NCBI GenBank assembly: GCA_964035575.1
Contig: OZ037835.1
Location: forward strand, 1,674,001 to 1,738,000
Length of the DNA: 64,000 bases
Direction of reading: 5' to 3'
DNA from: Rhynchopus sp. YZ270_cl-10
Taxonomy: Eukaryota; Euglenozoa; Diplonemea; Diplonemida; Diplonemidae
Of this stretch, positions 17,815 through 26,691 are shown piece by piece; within the stretch, counting starts at the first letter, position 1; each line of letters opens with the position of its first letter. Both the position numbers and the translations under genes were made by a program. The notes beneath the pieces were generated by a model. It was not told the origin of the DNA, made no database searches, and saw nothing but the letters and a program-made list of their open reading frames with translations.

Positions 17815-20800
17815 CTGACAGGGGAAGAAATACAAGAAAACAGGAGTACTATCGGGAGGACATCAGGGAAGACAATGCAGGACGCTACAAAAAGGAAGAT
17901 ACGGGGACAATACCAAGCAAAAGACGACAATTTAATGGCGACAATAGGGAAGAAAATTCAAAACACGACACAAAGCACGATACGGGGACAATACCAAACA
18001 AAAGACGACAATTTAATGGCGACAATAGGGAAGAAAATTCAAAACACGACACAAAGCACGATACGGGGACAATACCAAACAAAAGACGACAATTTAATGG
18101 CGACAATAGGGAAGAAAATTCAAAACACGACACAAAGCACGATACGGGGACAATACCAAACAAAAGACGACAATTTAATGGCGACAATAGGGAAGAAAAT
18201 TCAAAACACTACACCGAGCACGATACGGGGACAATACCAAACAAAAGACGACAACTTAATGACTACAATAGGGAAGAAAATTCAAAACACTACACCAAGC
18301 AAGACAACACCGGCAACAATGGGGTCATTGGGGATCAGAGGCAGAATATTGGCGACGAAGAAGAAGATAAAAGAGAAGACAACCCTAGAACCCGACAACA
18401 GGGAAGAAAATTCACGGGGGGCGGCGCCCCCGAGGAACCTCAGCCTGAGCGCTTTGCTGGAAGAAAGACCTCCTTCGCATCTCGGACGTCCACGACAGAA
18501 GGAAATGCCACTCACCACAGAACAAGCTCGGCTGGTCATGGAGAAGGCGCAACACACTCTGTCACAGGCGTTATCGGGGTCGTACATGGGGGAGCTGCGA
18601 AGCGTGTGGCGCCGTCTGAACGAGTTCAAAACAAATTGGGAGCAACACATGAAGACAGAGCTAGGGTACGACGAGGCGATCATTCTGTGGTTAGAGAAGA
18701 AGCGAACAATGGAAAACATGCTCCCATCAGCAGCATTACAAACCTCAATCGTAGCGTCGGCAGCGCTGAAACGAATGGCGAATACGAGAACCGAAGGTTC
18801 GCAACTGTTGGCCGACTACCAACGGGCACTGAGGAGATTGGGAGCGCTGAAGCCGACGACCCAAGCACCTCCGGCGACAACAGAGGAGATACGCAAGGCT
18901 ATATCTTTAGCCAAAAACCCATCGCTGAAGCTGGCGTTGACGATGATGTGGCAAGGGGCAGCACGATGCTCAGACGTGTTGGGACTCAAAGCAGAAGAAA
19001 TTTCGATGAACGACCATACTGCACAGATTGGGGTCCACTGGGTCGACACGAAGTCAGACCCTTTCCGCCTCGGGAAACACACAGGAATGGATATGGCTCC
19101 GTCGATGTTGAAAGCTTTAAAGGGTCAGATGAAGAAATCGAAGGGCTCCGACCGACTATTCAAAGACCTCTCTTACAGGACAATAGGCAAATCGTTGAAA
19201 AGAGTAAATCAGAACCTCACTCCTCACTCCCTAAGGCGAGGAGCGGCGCACCACCTCAACAACAAGAGAGTACCGTTGGAACAGATCCAGATGATCACGC
19301 GACACGACACGGTGGAGGGTCTCATCCGCTACTTGCCGAAAGGAGGTCTGCAACGGGTCGAACAGACGACTTTGCTGTCGAAGCCCCTGCACCTAGAAGA
19401 CTGAAGTTCGTGCATGAAGCACCCATCCCGCAGGCTTTTAAAATACCATACCCAAGATATTACAACCACGACCTTAGCCCCGTCCACAACAAAGAAGGAA
19501 CATGCGACGATTTACCCGCAGATTCAGAACAAACTTTCATACAAACCATATTGGAGGACTCACAATCACCGTCTGAGGATGCGGGGCTTCTGAGCCTGTA
19601 CGACAACTCGCTATGCGTACGAAGCAGCGCCACGAACATTCGTCCTCCCGCCGAGGCGCGTGCAGGAGGAACAGACCAGGACTACATTGCTGCGATATCG
19701 AGAGGACGCATCTGCTTAGACACATTGGAGAGCCTCGACAAGGAGAACGAGCTGGAAGACATTCTGCAGATCATCCGTAAGAGAGAAACATTCGTATCAC
19801 ACCTGAAGGAGGGTTGGGACAAGCAAGCTGGGATAAGGAGAGGTACCTCGCGTCACATGGCTCAACATCTGGATACCCTCATCGACTTCGGCGTCCTGTC
19901 GCGAACTTCTGCACCCCAAGAAGTGATTCTGCATGCCTTCACTGTGGAGAAAAAGTCGGGGGGTTTGCGATTCGTGGTGGATGGCAGAAAGCTGAACAGG
20001 TCGATGGGTCCGCCACCGCAGATGAGACTGCCGCACATCACGGCTGTTATCCACAGAATAGTGAACAGCAATTGGGTCGTTCTGTCCGACGCTAGAAGTT
20101 GGTTCTACCAAATCGAAGTAGACGCAAGCATCCGACCGTTTTTTGGTGTCAACACCGCAGGAGAACGGGGACAATTCACTAGGACAGTGTTAAATTGCTT
20201 GGCGATGGGTTGGTCGTTCGCTCCAGCGATTGCACAACGCTGCTCGCGTGTACTATTGCCCGAAGAGTTTGGTATCTGCTGGATAGACAACTTCATCGTC
20301 ATACAACAATCCCGAGAGGAAGCGGTGGCACAATTTTCGTCATTCTGCGAACGATGCGACAAAGCAAACGTCGAACTCAACATGGACGATCCGACGTACG
20401 GTACCCCTACACAACAGTTCTGCGTATTCGGAGTGGAATTTAACTTGGAGAAACACACATTCCGATCTGAACCGGCATGGCTCGAAAAGTTTGTGCAGAA
20501 GGATGAACTGGCCGCGCTGCGCACGGGGAAGCTGACGCCACGCCAGTTCTACGTAGTTTTTGGATGCATAGTGTGGCATTCGTACACAACACACACACCA
20601 CTGTGCACATTACCAGCAGCCATCACCTTCGTGCAAAACCTGGCTTCGAAGACACTTCAGAACGTTCTTTTGTGGGACATACATGTCGAAGTACCTCCCA
20701 GTGTGATTTTTGAAGTGCGAAAGCGGATATCATTGATGACGACAAACAGCTGGATCCTACAACCCCCCACTAAGACAATCACAGTGTGGTCAGACGCCTC

Positions 20801-21212
20801 AAAAGCAGAGTGGGCAGCAATCCTGGAAGACGACGAAGACGAGAAGGTTGCGCAGGGAACGTTCGGCGCAGGCCACGAGGACACCTCAATCTTCCTGAAG
20901 GAGCTGTATGCGGCAGCTAAGTCTGTGCTATTGGCGGCAAAATACACCAGCGCGTGCACTGTACACATGAAGGTCGACAACTTGTCTGCCGTTTTCTGCA
21001 TTGAGCGGGGACACAGCAGCAACTTTGCGGCGAACGCCATTCTGTCGGAGATGTTTGCGGCGGCAAAGCAGAACGGAATGACCCTGAGGTGCGCTCACGT
21101 GGGGACAAAACAGCAGAGAGCGGACCGATTCACCAGAGGAGACAAAGCGAAGACAAACGAGCAGCTACAGGCGATCACTTCTCTCTTCGAGAGCGCTGCG
21201 CGTCCCTATTAA
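17811..21212 (+). CDS. Reverse transcriptase - RNase H ORF of the VIPER/Ngaro-like element
   Basis: The open frame is 1133 residues. The first 530 lie in the alternate frame of the recombinase ORF and are low-complexity (five 27-residue repeats, then Thr/Glu/Arg-rich), so the real product may start near 19400 or be made by frameshifting. RT motifs: GGLRFVVDGRKLNR (about 719-732), SDARSWFYQIEVDASIRPFF, LNCLAMGWSFAPAIAQR and the active-site region CWIDNFIVI (W824-I-D826-N827). RNase H follows: VWSDAS (about 992), KELYAA, MKVDNLSAV and AHVGTKQQRADRFTRG, covering the D-E-D-(H)D set. The Y-x-D-D box is W-I-D-N here. It makes element cDNA. Confidence 0.82.
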   Translation: MTDRGRNTRKQEYYREDIREDNAGRYKKEDTGTIPSKRRQFNGDNREENSKHDTKHDTGTIPNKRRQFNGDNREENSKHDTKHDTGTIPNKRRQFNGDNREENSKHDTKHDTGTIPNKRRQFNGDNREENSKHYTEHDTGTIPNKRRQLNDYNREENSKHYTKQDNTGNNGVIGDQRQNIGDEEEDKREDNPRTRQQGRKFTGGGAPEEPQPERFAGRKTSFASRTSTTEGNATHHRTSSAGHGEGATHSVTGVIGVVHGGAAKRVAPSERVQNKLGATHEDRARVRRGDHSVVREEANNGKHAPISSITNLNRSVGSAETNGEYENRRFATVGRLPTGTEEIGSAEADDPSTSGDNRGDTQGYIFSQKPIAEAGVDDDVARGSTMLRRVGTQSRRNFDERPYCTDWGPLGRHEVRPFPPRETHRNGYGSVDVESFKGSDEEIEGLRPTIQRPLLQDNRQIVEKSKSEPHSSLPKARSGAPPQQQESTVGTDPDDHATRHGGGSHPLLAERRSATGRTDDFAVEAPAPRRLKFVHEAPIPQAFKIPYPRYYNHDLSPVHNKEGTCDDLPADSEQTFIQTILEDSQSPSEDAGLLSLYDNSLCVRSSATNIRPPAEARAGGTDQDYIAAISRGRICLDTLESLDKENELEDILQIIRKRETFVSHLKEGWDKQAGIRRGTSRHMAQHLDTLIDFGVLSRTSAPQEVILHAFTVEKKSGGLRFVVDGRKLNRSMGPPPQMRLPHITAVIHRIVNSNWVVLSDARSWFYQIEVDASIRPFFGVNTAGERGQFTRTVLNCLAMGWSFAPAIAQRCSRVLLPEEFGICWIDNFIVIQQSREEAVAQFSSFCERCDKANVELNMDDPTYGTPTQQFCVFGVEFNLEKHTFRSEPAWLEKFVQKDELAALRTGKLTPRQFYVVFGCIVWHSYTTHTPLCTLPAAITFVQNLASKTLQNVLLWDIHVEVPPSVIFEVRKRISLMTTNSWILQPPTKTITVWSDASKAEWAAILEDDEDEKVAQGTFGAGHEDTSIFLKELYAAAKSVLLAAKYTSACTVHMKVDNLSAVFCIERGHSSNFAANAILSEMFAAAKQNGMTLRCAHVGTKQQRADRFTRGDKAKTNEQLQAITSLFESAARPY
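17875..19404 (+). CDS. Tyrosine recombinase of the VIPER/Ngaro-like element
   Basis: It encodes 509 residues with ATG at 17875. The C-terminal catalytic domain shows Arg364 (GAARCSDVL), His451-x-x-Arg454 (TPHSLRRGAAHHL), His477 (TRHDTVEG) and the nucleophile Tyr486 (IRYLP), a complete R-H-R-H-Y set. Residues 180-330 resemble the core-binding SAM-like region. The first 150 residues are five 27-residue repeats (IRGQYQTKDDNLMATIGKKI) made by an 81-bp minisatellite. It is wholly contained in the RT frame, so this DNA is read in two frames. It is predicted to integrate a circular cDNA intermediate. Confidence 0.85.
   Translation: MQDATKRKIRGQYQAKDDNLMATIGKKIQNTTQSTIRGQYQTKDDNLMATIGKKIQNTTQSTIRGQYQTKDDNLMATIGKKIQNTTQSTIRGQYQTKDDNLMATIGKKIQNTTPSTIRGQYQTKDDNLMTTIGKKIQNTTPSKTTPATMGSLGIRGRILATKKKIKEKTTLEPDNREENSRGAAPPRNLSLSALLEERPPSHLGRPRQKEMPLTTEQARLVMEKAQHTLSQALSGSYMGELRSVWRRLNEFKTNWEQHMKTELGYDEAIILWLEKKRTMENMLPSAALQTSIVASAALKRMANTRTEGSQLLADYQRALRRLGALKPTTQAPPATTEEIRKAISLAKNPSLKLALTMMWQGAARCSDVLGLKAEEISMNDHTAQIGVHWVDTKSDPFRLGKHTGMDMAPSMLKALKGQMKKSKGSDRLFKDLSYRTIGKSLKRVNQNLTPHSLRRGAAHHLNNKRVPLEQIQMITRHDTVEGLIRYLPKGGLQRVEQTTLLSKPLHLED
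17895..18300 (+). repeat. 81-bp minisatellite, 5 copies, open in overlapping frames
   Basis: GATACGGGGACAATACCAA recurs at 81-bp spacing (17898, 17979, 18060, 18141, 18222). Because 81 is a multiple of 3, both overlapping frames stay open and repeat every 27 residues. A minus-strand frame is also open (17885-18187). Confidence 0.9.
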
Positions 21213-21220
21213 GGGTCCTG

Positions 21221-21282
21221 ATGGATGCGATCAACAAACAACAAACAACGAATAAACAAAGAAGGGGGGGGTATTTCATTTT
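21221..21282 (+). repeat. Split direct repeat B1
   Basis: ATGGATGCGATCAACAAACA through GGGGGGGGTATTTCATT, repeated as B2. It follows the RT stop directly and may contain the 3' end signals. Confidence 0.85.
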
Positions 21283-21452
21283 GTACGAGTATGCAATACG
21301 TCTGGAAATGAAAGACGCGCTCGTCGGTGGTCATGAGTTTTACCGTTTTCCCCTTCCCCCCTTGTGCTCCACCTCTCCACCGTACTTCAGGACGCGGGTT
21401 TTTCGGGGTTTTCGGGACTTTTGGGGTTTGAAAAAAAAAAAAAAAAAAAAAA
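21283..21452 (+). repeat. Split direct repeat A2
   Basis: Internal copy of A1, abutting B1. Confidence 0.85.
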
Positions 21453-21529
21453 GTGTGCGGACGGATTTCACAAAGGGCATTTCAATACCACCAAAAGTGC
21501 TGTGTGCTTTTCCTGAAGTACGGACGAGG

Positions 21530-21591
21530 ATGGATGCGATCAACAAACAACAAACAACGAATAAACAAAGAAGGGGGGGGTATTTCATTTT
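21530..21591 (+). repeat. Split direct repeat B2 (element 3' end)
   Basis: Copy of B1 after a 77-bp spacer. It marks the right end of the element. Confidence 0.85.
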
Positions 21592-21605
21592 TGCCTGAAA
21601 AGTTT

Positions 21606-22685
21606 CATACATTGAAATCCCGGGGAGTCACGGGGAGTTTGGCAAAAAATCAAAAAAAACGAACTCCCCGTGAGTGTTTTTTTGGTTTCGAGAGTTTTCG
21701 AGAGTGTTTTTTTTTTTTTTTACGGAGAGTTTTCGCGATTAATCGCGACAAAATTCGCGATTAATCCCCGGGAGTAAAATCGCGATTTTTTGTAGCATTT
21801 TACCCCAAACACAACCGTGCACACCTGGTGCTATCCGCATCTGACCTGTGCTACCTGGGCACACGTTCAGTCTACGTACTCACATTACACCTACCGATTG
21901 ATTCGCAAAATGCACCCACCACGACAGAGGGGTGATAAGCCTCGCGGCTTTAGGCGGCACAGTGGTGGCGGACATGAGCAAACGAGCCACAGGTCGATCA
22001 CAAATGCGACGGGTTAATTCCGCGCTTGGGAATTATCCACACCTGTTTAAGATAATTACGCTTAAATTACTCTGGGCGAAAAATGGTACACCATACCAGC
22101 AGGGAAGCATACCACCACATGTAAGCAGGGCTATTTTAAATATGGGGATAAGGAACAAGAAAAGGGTGAAAACGGGTCGAGGCTTCCCGCCGCAGGCGGA
22201 AATTTTTAGATGCCGTGCACTTTTCCAGGTGGTTTGAAGAGTGATCTGACCATATTGTCCCAGTATAGCAGTACACCCCAATAAATCCATTGGAGGAACA
22301 TTGCACTTTTGACCACCACAGAATACATGTTGCCAGCCACACCACTAAAGTACAAAAACCCCCCTCGGAACGTAGTGAGAGCTTGTGAAAAAATCTCTCC
22401 CCGTTCATAGATGGCCCAGTTTTCGAGATTTTTTCATAAATTCGCGATTAATCGCAAATTTATATTTTATAAATTGGAGAGTTTTCGAGAGTATTTTTTT
22501 TAAATCGGGGAGTATTGGAGAGTTTTGGAGAGTTTTGGAGAGTTTTTTTTTTAAATTGGAGAGTTTTCGAGAGTTTTTCACAAATTCGCGATTAATCGCG
22601 AATTTTTTTTCTTTTTTTTTAATCGCTAAAACTCTCGAAAACACCAGTGGAGAGTCTCCGCGACTCCCGGGGATTTCAATGTATG
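21606..22685. mobile_element. 1.1-kb non-autonomous TIR element
   Basis: The ends are inverted repeats of 24 bp with one mismatch region (CATACATTGAAATCCC at 21606, inverse at 22662-22685). Subterminal parts carry many GAGAGTTTTCGAGAGT-like and CGCGATTAATCGCG motifs. The centre (21800-22430) has no intact gene. GAAAAG occurs on both sides (21599-21604 and 22686-22691) but the left copy is not directly adjacent, so the target duplication is uncertain. Confidence 0.65.
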
Positions 22686-22783
22686 GAAAAGCCAAAATTC
22701 ACCACCGTTTTTTATTCGAGTTTAAAACGTTTAAAACAGTTTAAAACGTTTAGAATTTAAAACGTTTATAGTATTTAATTACT

Positions 22784-22920
22784 ATGCAATTATTTCACCA
22801 TAATTGCTACGAGGAGGTGTTTTTTTCACGAGTGGTTAATTGCACGAGCGCAGCGAGTGCAATTAACAAAACGAGTGAAAAATACACCTCCGAGTGCAAT
22901 TTTCTGTGAAATAATTGCAT
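22784..22920. repeat. 137-bp foldback (MITE-like)
   Basis: The outer arms ATGCAATTATTTCAC (22784-22798) and their inverse (22906-22920) enclose further inverted segments: GGAGGTGTTTTTTTCACGAG with CTCGTTTTG/ACACCTCC-type partners and GTTAATTGCAC with GTGCAATTAAC around 22833-22866. It has no coding content. Confidence 0.7.
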
Positions 22921-23060
22921 GGAATTTGATATTTAATTGCCGTAAAATTATTTCCGAAAGCCAAAATCCGTTTTCGGCAGCCTGTGCTGTCACGGTGCGC
23001 TGGTCAGAGGTCTGACCAGGTCACCTGGTCACATTTACCCAGGTACGTACCCAGTCACCC

Positions 23061-23177
23061 AGGTACACAGGTACACAGGTACACAGGTACACAGGTACAC
23101 AGGTACACAGGTACACAGGTACACAGGTACACAGGTACACAGGTACACAGGTACACAGGTACACAGGTACACAGGTA
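23061..23177. repeat. 8-bp minisatellite (AGGTACAC)n
   Basis: About 14 tandem copies of AGGTACAC, a few bases after a GGTACGTACC motif. Protein frames through it are artefacts. Confidence 0.95.
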
Positions 23178-23660
23178 AGTCGTGACAGGGCAACCACAGC
23201 CAACCCGCCAGTCACTGAGAAGTGACCAGACAGTCCACTTGACAAACACAAAAGTGTCCAGTCACGTGGGGCATTCATGCACTGAGGAGATAAATGATCC
23301 AACAATTTACAAGAAAGCATTACTTAACCTACTGCTGGAAGTTGCCAGGTCGTAGTAACACACAAAGTGTGCCTCCGTTCGGGAATACCGGATATTCTAG
23401 AGACCAAAAAGGCCTCTTCCGCTGGTCAAGGTATAACCGAGTGAACGGCCCAAGACCCCCGTGGAGAAGTTAAATGTTGTAATGCTATCAAGTACAAACT
23501 GCGACCACTGTCTTACCCTCCTCAATGCATGGTGGAAGATGTCTTTGACAACAAACCGAGCTCTGATTATCAATCGTTAGACTCAGAGGAATGCCTGCGG
23601 TACAGGTATCAAACCCGGGGTGTTCACAAAAGAAAAAAAGAAAAAAAATCGCGATTTTTT
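23178..23660. other. Gene-free stretch
   Basis: No open frame with protein-like composition. 23335-23470 is mixed GC and could fold, but no RNA family was recognised. Confidence 0.35.
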
Positions 23661-23755
23661 TTTTAGCCGGGTTTCCCACACAAAAAATAATTACCGTGTA
23701 ATTATTTCCTATAATTACACGGTAATTATTTTTTGTGTGGGAAACCCGGCTAAAA
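23661..23755. repeat. 95-bp perfect palindrome
   Basis: Arms of 45 bp (23661-23705 and 23711-23755) match perfectly around a 5-base loop TTCCT. The arm starts TTTTAGCCGGGTTTCCCACA. It is a foldback element or hairpin insertion. Confidence 0.92.
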
Positions 23756-24273
23756 TACCTCCACTGCAATTATTTCCAGACGTCAATTATGGCATTCTTA
23801 AAACTCCGCTCCTAGAAGGATTTTGGCTTGAGGAAATAATTTTACGGCTATTAAAACGTTTAGTTTAAAACTAGCGTTAGGAACACTGCCCCAAACCCCC
23901 TTTCATCTCTAGTTTTCTTTATCCAAGCGTCGAGTGGACGCGTAATAATTTCATAAAAAGCGCAAGATTACTGGGACGTGTCCAGAACCACCCCCAATAA
24001 CGGTTTTCTGGGGGGTTTTGCGGGTGAAAGGGGTCATCACACAGGTGGTTCTGTGCTGTTTTTTTCCACAGAACCGACACGTGTGGCGTGTCTCCCAAAC
24101 AACAAAAATGAAATGAATAAAGCATGTTGGAAGCAAAAAGGAAGAACAAAACAATGTGGTTTTGAACAGGGACTACAAAACAAATAAACCCCACCCTTCT
24201 ATCCTTTGCTCACTCCAATGCCATCCTCCGTATCCAACTGCACAACACCACAAAAACAGAGTCTCTCACAACA
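23756..24273. other. Spacer and leader of LRR copy 4
   Basis: 23950-24150 is shared with 12975-13175 and contains the stem GGTTCTGTG/CACAGAACC (24050-24080), followed by AATGAATAAA (24114). A short leader precedes the ATG at 24274. Confidence 0.5.
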
Positions 24274-25722
24274 ATGGAACTGTCTGTGCAGTGCATCGGA
24301 AGCGAGGACATTGTGGTCGAGGTGGGTGTGGATGACACAACGGAGACGATGCGGCAGAAGGTGGCGTCTGCAGTGGGGTTGGCTGAGGACAGCTTCCACA
24401 TGGGCTTCGGAGGGAAGGAGGAAGGAGACGACATCACGCAGCTGAGTGCTGGAGACACAATCATCCTGACGAAGGTCAAGATATACGACGTTGTCAAAAA
24501 ACTTCGTGCATTGGGTGAGACGGACATCACAGCGGGAAGGCTGCGACTGGTGAAGGATCCGACGGTAGCCTCTTTGCTTCTGCAGGCAGAAGTTACGACT
24601 GCGACTCCGCGTCACTTCTTCTACAACAGGGAACTAACGGGCATACGGTTCAGTGACGACATTCGTGACACGCCCCTGGCCAACTGCGACAACGAAATGG
24701 TCCTGCCCACCATGCTCCACATCACTGCCATCGGTGATTGCTTCTTTCTATGGTGCACAGCATTGGCTTCAGTCGACCTCACCGGCCTGCAAGCAGTCAC
24801 TTCGATTGGGAATGAATTCATGCTGAAATGCACAAAGTTGTCGAAAATCAACCTCAGTGGACTCGAGGCAGTCGCTTCAATAGGGAATGGGTTTCTCTAC
24901 AACTGCACCAGGCTGTCGACAGTGGATCTTACTAACATGCTCCCACTCGCTTCTATTGGTCGTTGGTTTCTCGCGGAGAGCACGTCGTTGCGTACGGTGG
25001 ACCTCAGCGGCCTGCGGTCACTGACCTCGATTGGGAGCCACTTCCTGGCTGGGTGCAGAGAGTTGGTCTCAGTGGACCTTAGTGGCCTTCAATCGGTGGC
25101 CTCGATTGGTGAAGGTTTTCTGTCTGGGTGCAAAAGGTTGCCGGCAGTGGACCTCGCCTGCCTGCGATCGGTCGTGAGGATCGAGAATGAGTTCCTCGCT
25201 GGGTGTACGGCATTGTCTGTCGTGGACCTGACCCACCTGCGATCAGTCGAAAGGATTTGCGATGGATTTATGTTCAACTGCGTGAAGTTATCAACAGTCG
25301 ACCTGGACCTGCGATCAGTCGCTTCGATCGGAAACCATTTCCTGTTCAGTTGCACAGCGTTGGAGACGGTCGAGCTAAACCTTCAAGCGCTCACTGCGAT
25401 TGGGGACGGCTTTCTCTCTGGGTGCACAGCGTTGTCAACAATGGATCTCTCCGGCCTGCAAGCAGTCACCTCGATTGGCAGCTCATTCCTCGGCGACTGC
25501 ACAGCGTTGTCGAGCGTTGACCTCAGCGGCCTGCAATCGGCCACTTCCATCGGGAACACATTCCTAGATAACTGCGCCATGTTGTCGACTGTCGACGTCG
25601 CCGGCCTGCAAGCAGTCACTTCGCTTGGCCACTCTTTTCTTGATGGGTGTCGATCACTGCAGAGCGTGCACGGAAAGGACAGCTGCAGCGACGTTGTACG
25701 CAGCACAGTACTAGAACTCTGA
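24274..25722 (+). CDS. UBL plus LRR protein, second LRR type (LRR copy 4)
   Basis: It encodes 482 residues. From about residue 16 to 67 the UBL is almost base-for-base that of the 9144 gene, but the first 15 residues (MELSVQCIGSEDIVV) and the linker (KLRALGETDITAGRLRLVKD, PTVASLLLQAEV) differ. A unique segment (about 108-150) is followed by about 13 LRRs of 25 residues of the CTALSSVDLSGLQSATSIG type, ending VHGKDSCSDVVRSTV. No signal peptide or TM segment. It shares its LRR type with the 32798 gene and its UBL with the first array, so it looks like a module hybrid. Confidence 0.88.
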   Translation: MELSVQCIGSEDIVVEVGVDDTTETMRQKVASAVGLAEDSFHMGFGGKEEGDDITQLSAGDTIILTKVKIYDVVKKLRALGETDITAGRLRLVKDPTVASLLLQAEVTTATPRHFFYNRELTGIRFSDDIRDTPLANCDNEMVLPTMLHITAIGDCFFLWCTALASVDLTGLQAVTSIGNEFMLKCTKLSKINLSGLEAVASIGNGFLYNCTRLSTVDLTNMLPLASIGRWFLAESTSLRTVDLSGLRSLTSIGSHFLAGCRELVSVDLSGLQSVASIGEGFLSGCKRLPAVDLACLRSVVRIENEFLAGCTALSVVDLTHLRSVERICDGFMFNCVKLSTVDLDLRSVASIGNHFLFSCTALETVELNLQALTAIGDGFLSGCTALSTMDLSGLQAVTSIGSSFLGDCTALSSVDLSGLQSATSIGNTFLDNCAMLSTVDVAGLQAVTSLGHSFLDGCRSLQSVHGKDSCSDVVRSTVLEL

Positions 25723-26691
25723 CGTTGCCAAGCTAGCGGCGCCCTCTTTTTTTTTTTTTTTTTGCCATCTTCTCCCCTCCCTTTTTTTTTGCACTGCATG
25801 CCCTATCTGCTGCACGACTACAACAACGACGCAGCCCCTCGCCACTCATGAGAAGGAAGCGGAATAAACTGATCCCCCACCCATTCGTGCCACCCCCCTA
25901 CCCATGCATTCATGTGTCCCCCCATGAACGCTGGCTGTTATAAATTATATCTTTGTGCGAGTATGCAATACGTCTGGTTACGCAATACGCTCTTCTTCAA
26001 CAGAGGGGTAAAGACATACGATTACTGGCTTGACTTCCAGCACAACCACCTTTTTGCCCTCTACCCCCTTGGTGACGACGCCCCACGCGAAGCTGAGGTT
26101 CATCTTACCAACTGTACTTCGGTGTCTTCGAGTGGTGCCGTTTTCCCCCCCTCCCTCCCCTTTTTGTGAACAGAGAGAACTAACCCCTTTTCTTGATACA
26201 AACTGTTATAACCCACCGCCCTTTTTTTGTGCTCCATTTTTTGAGGCTTTCAAAAAAAAGTATTGATGACTACCTCCCCCAAGGACCTCTTCCACTGTTT
26301 CAACTCTCTGTTTTCAGCTTTTTTCTTTTCGGTTCAGCATATTTTACAGTAACGGTAAGTCGTTACGACTATGGGTTTGTTTCACTGTGTAGTACCCCAT
26401 GACTACCTCTCAGCCCCCCAAAAGAACTCTTCTACTACTGACACCTCGTGGTGTAGACGCACGCCTTCTGCAAAGTCAATCCAGAGATACCACGTGGCGA
26501 CTGGACAGATCGACAGCCCCTTCTACCCTACACCACCCCCACAAAGAAGTGCACCTCACCTCTCAACTTATAAAGTACTACAATGGAATACAGTACAAAA
26601 CAAACAGAGTAGCAAAAACAAAAACAAAACCAAACAAACTTTCAAGCCCCCTCCACCCTCCACCACCACCCACTACAGCACCCCCCCCACC
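25723..26691. other. Intergenic region with A-repeat fragment
   Basis: 25745-25763 is a T run. 25950-25975 (GCGAGTATGCAATACGTCTG) is a short relic of the A repeat of the VIPER/Ngaro-like element. TATTTTACAGTAACGGTAAG (26338-26357) is unexplained. 26600-26690 is C-rich sequence leading to the next ATG. Confidence 0.5.

Larger units (their letters stand above)
16576..21591 (+). mobile_element. VIPER/Ngaro-like tyrosine-recombinase retroelement, apparently complete
   Basis: The structure is A1 - ORFs - B1 - A2 - spacer - B2. A1 is 16576-16744, B1 21221-21282, A2 21283-21452 and B2 21530-21591. A1/A2 and B1/B2 are near-identical. These split direct repeats are the hallmark of Ngaro/PAT/VIPER elements of the DIRS order. 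Three ORFs give gag-like, tyrosine recombinase and RT/RNase H in that order; recombinase before RT is the order of trypanosomatid VIPER rather than of DIRS-1 or Ngaro. All ORFs are open, so the copy may be recent. Such elements integrate by recombinase without target duplication, and none is seen. Confidence 0.85.
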
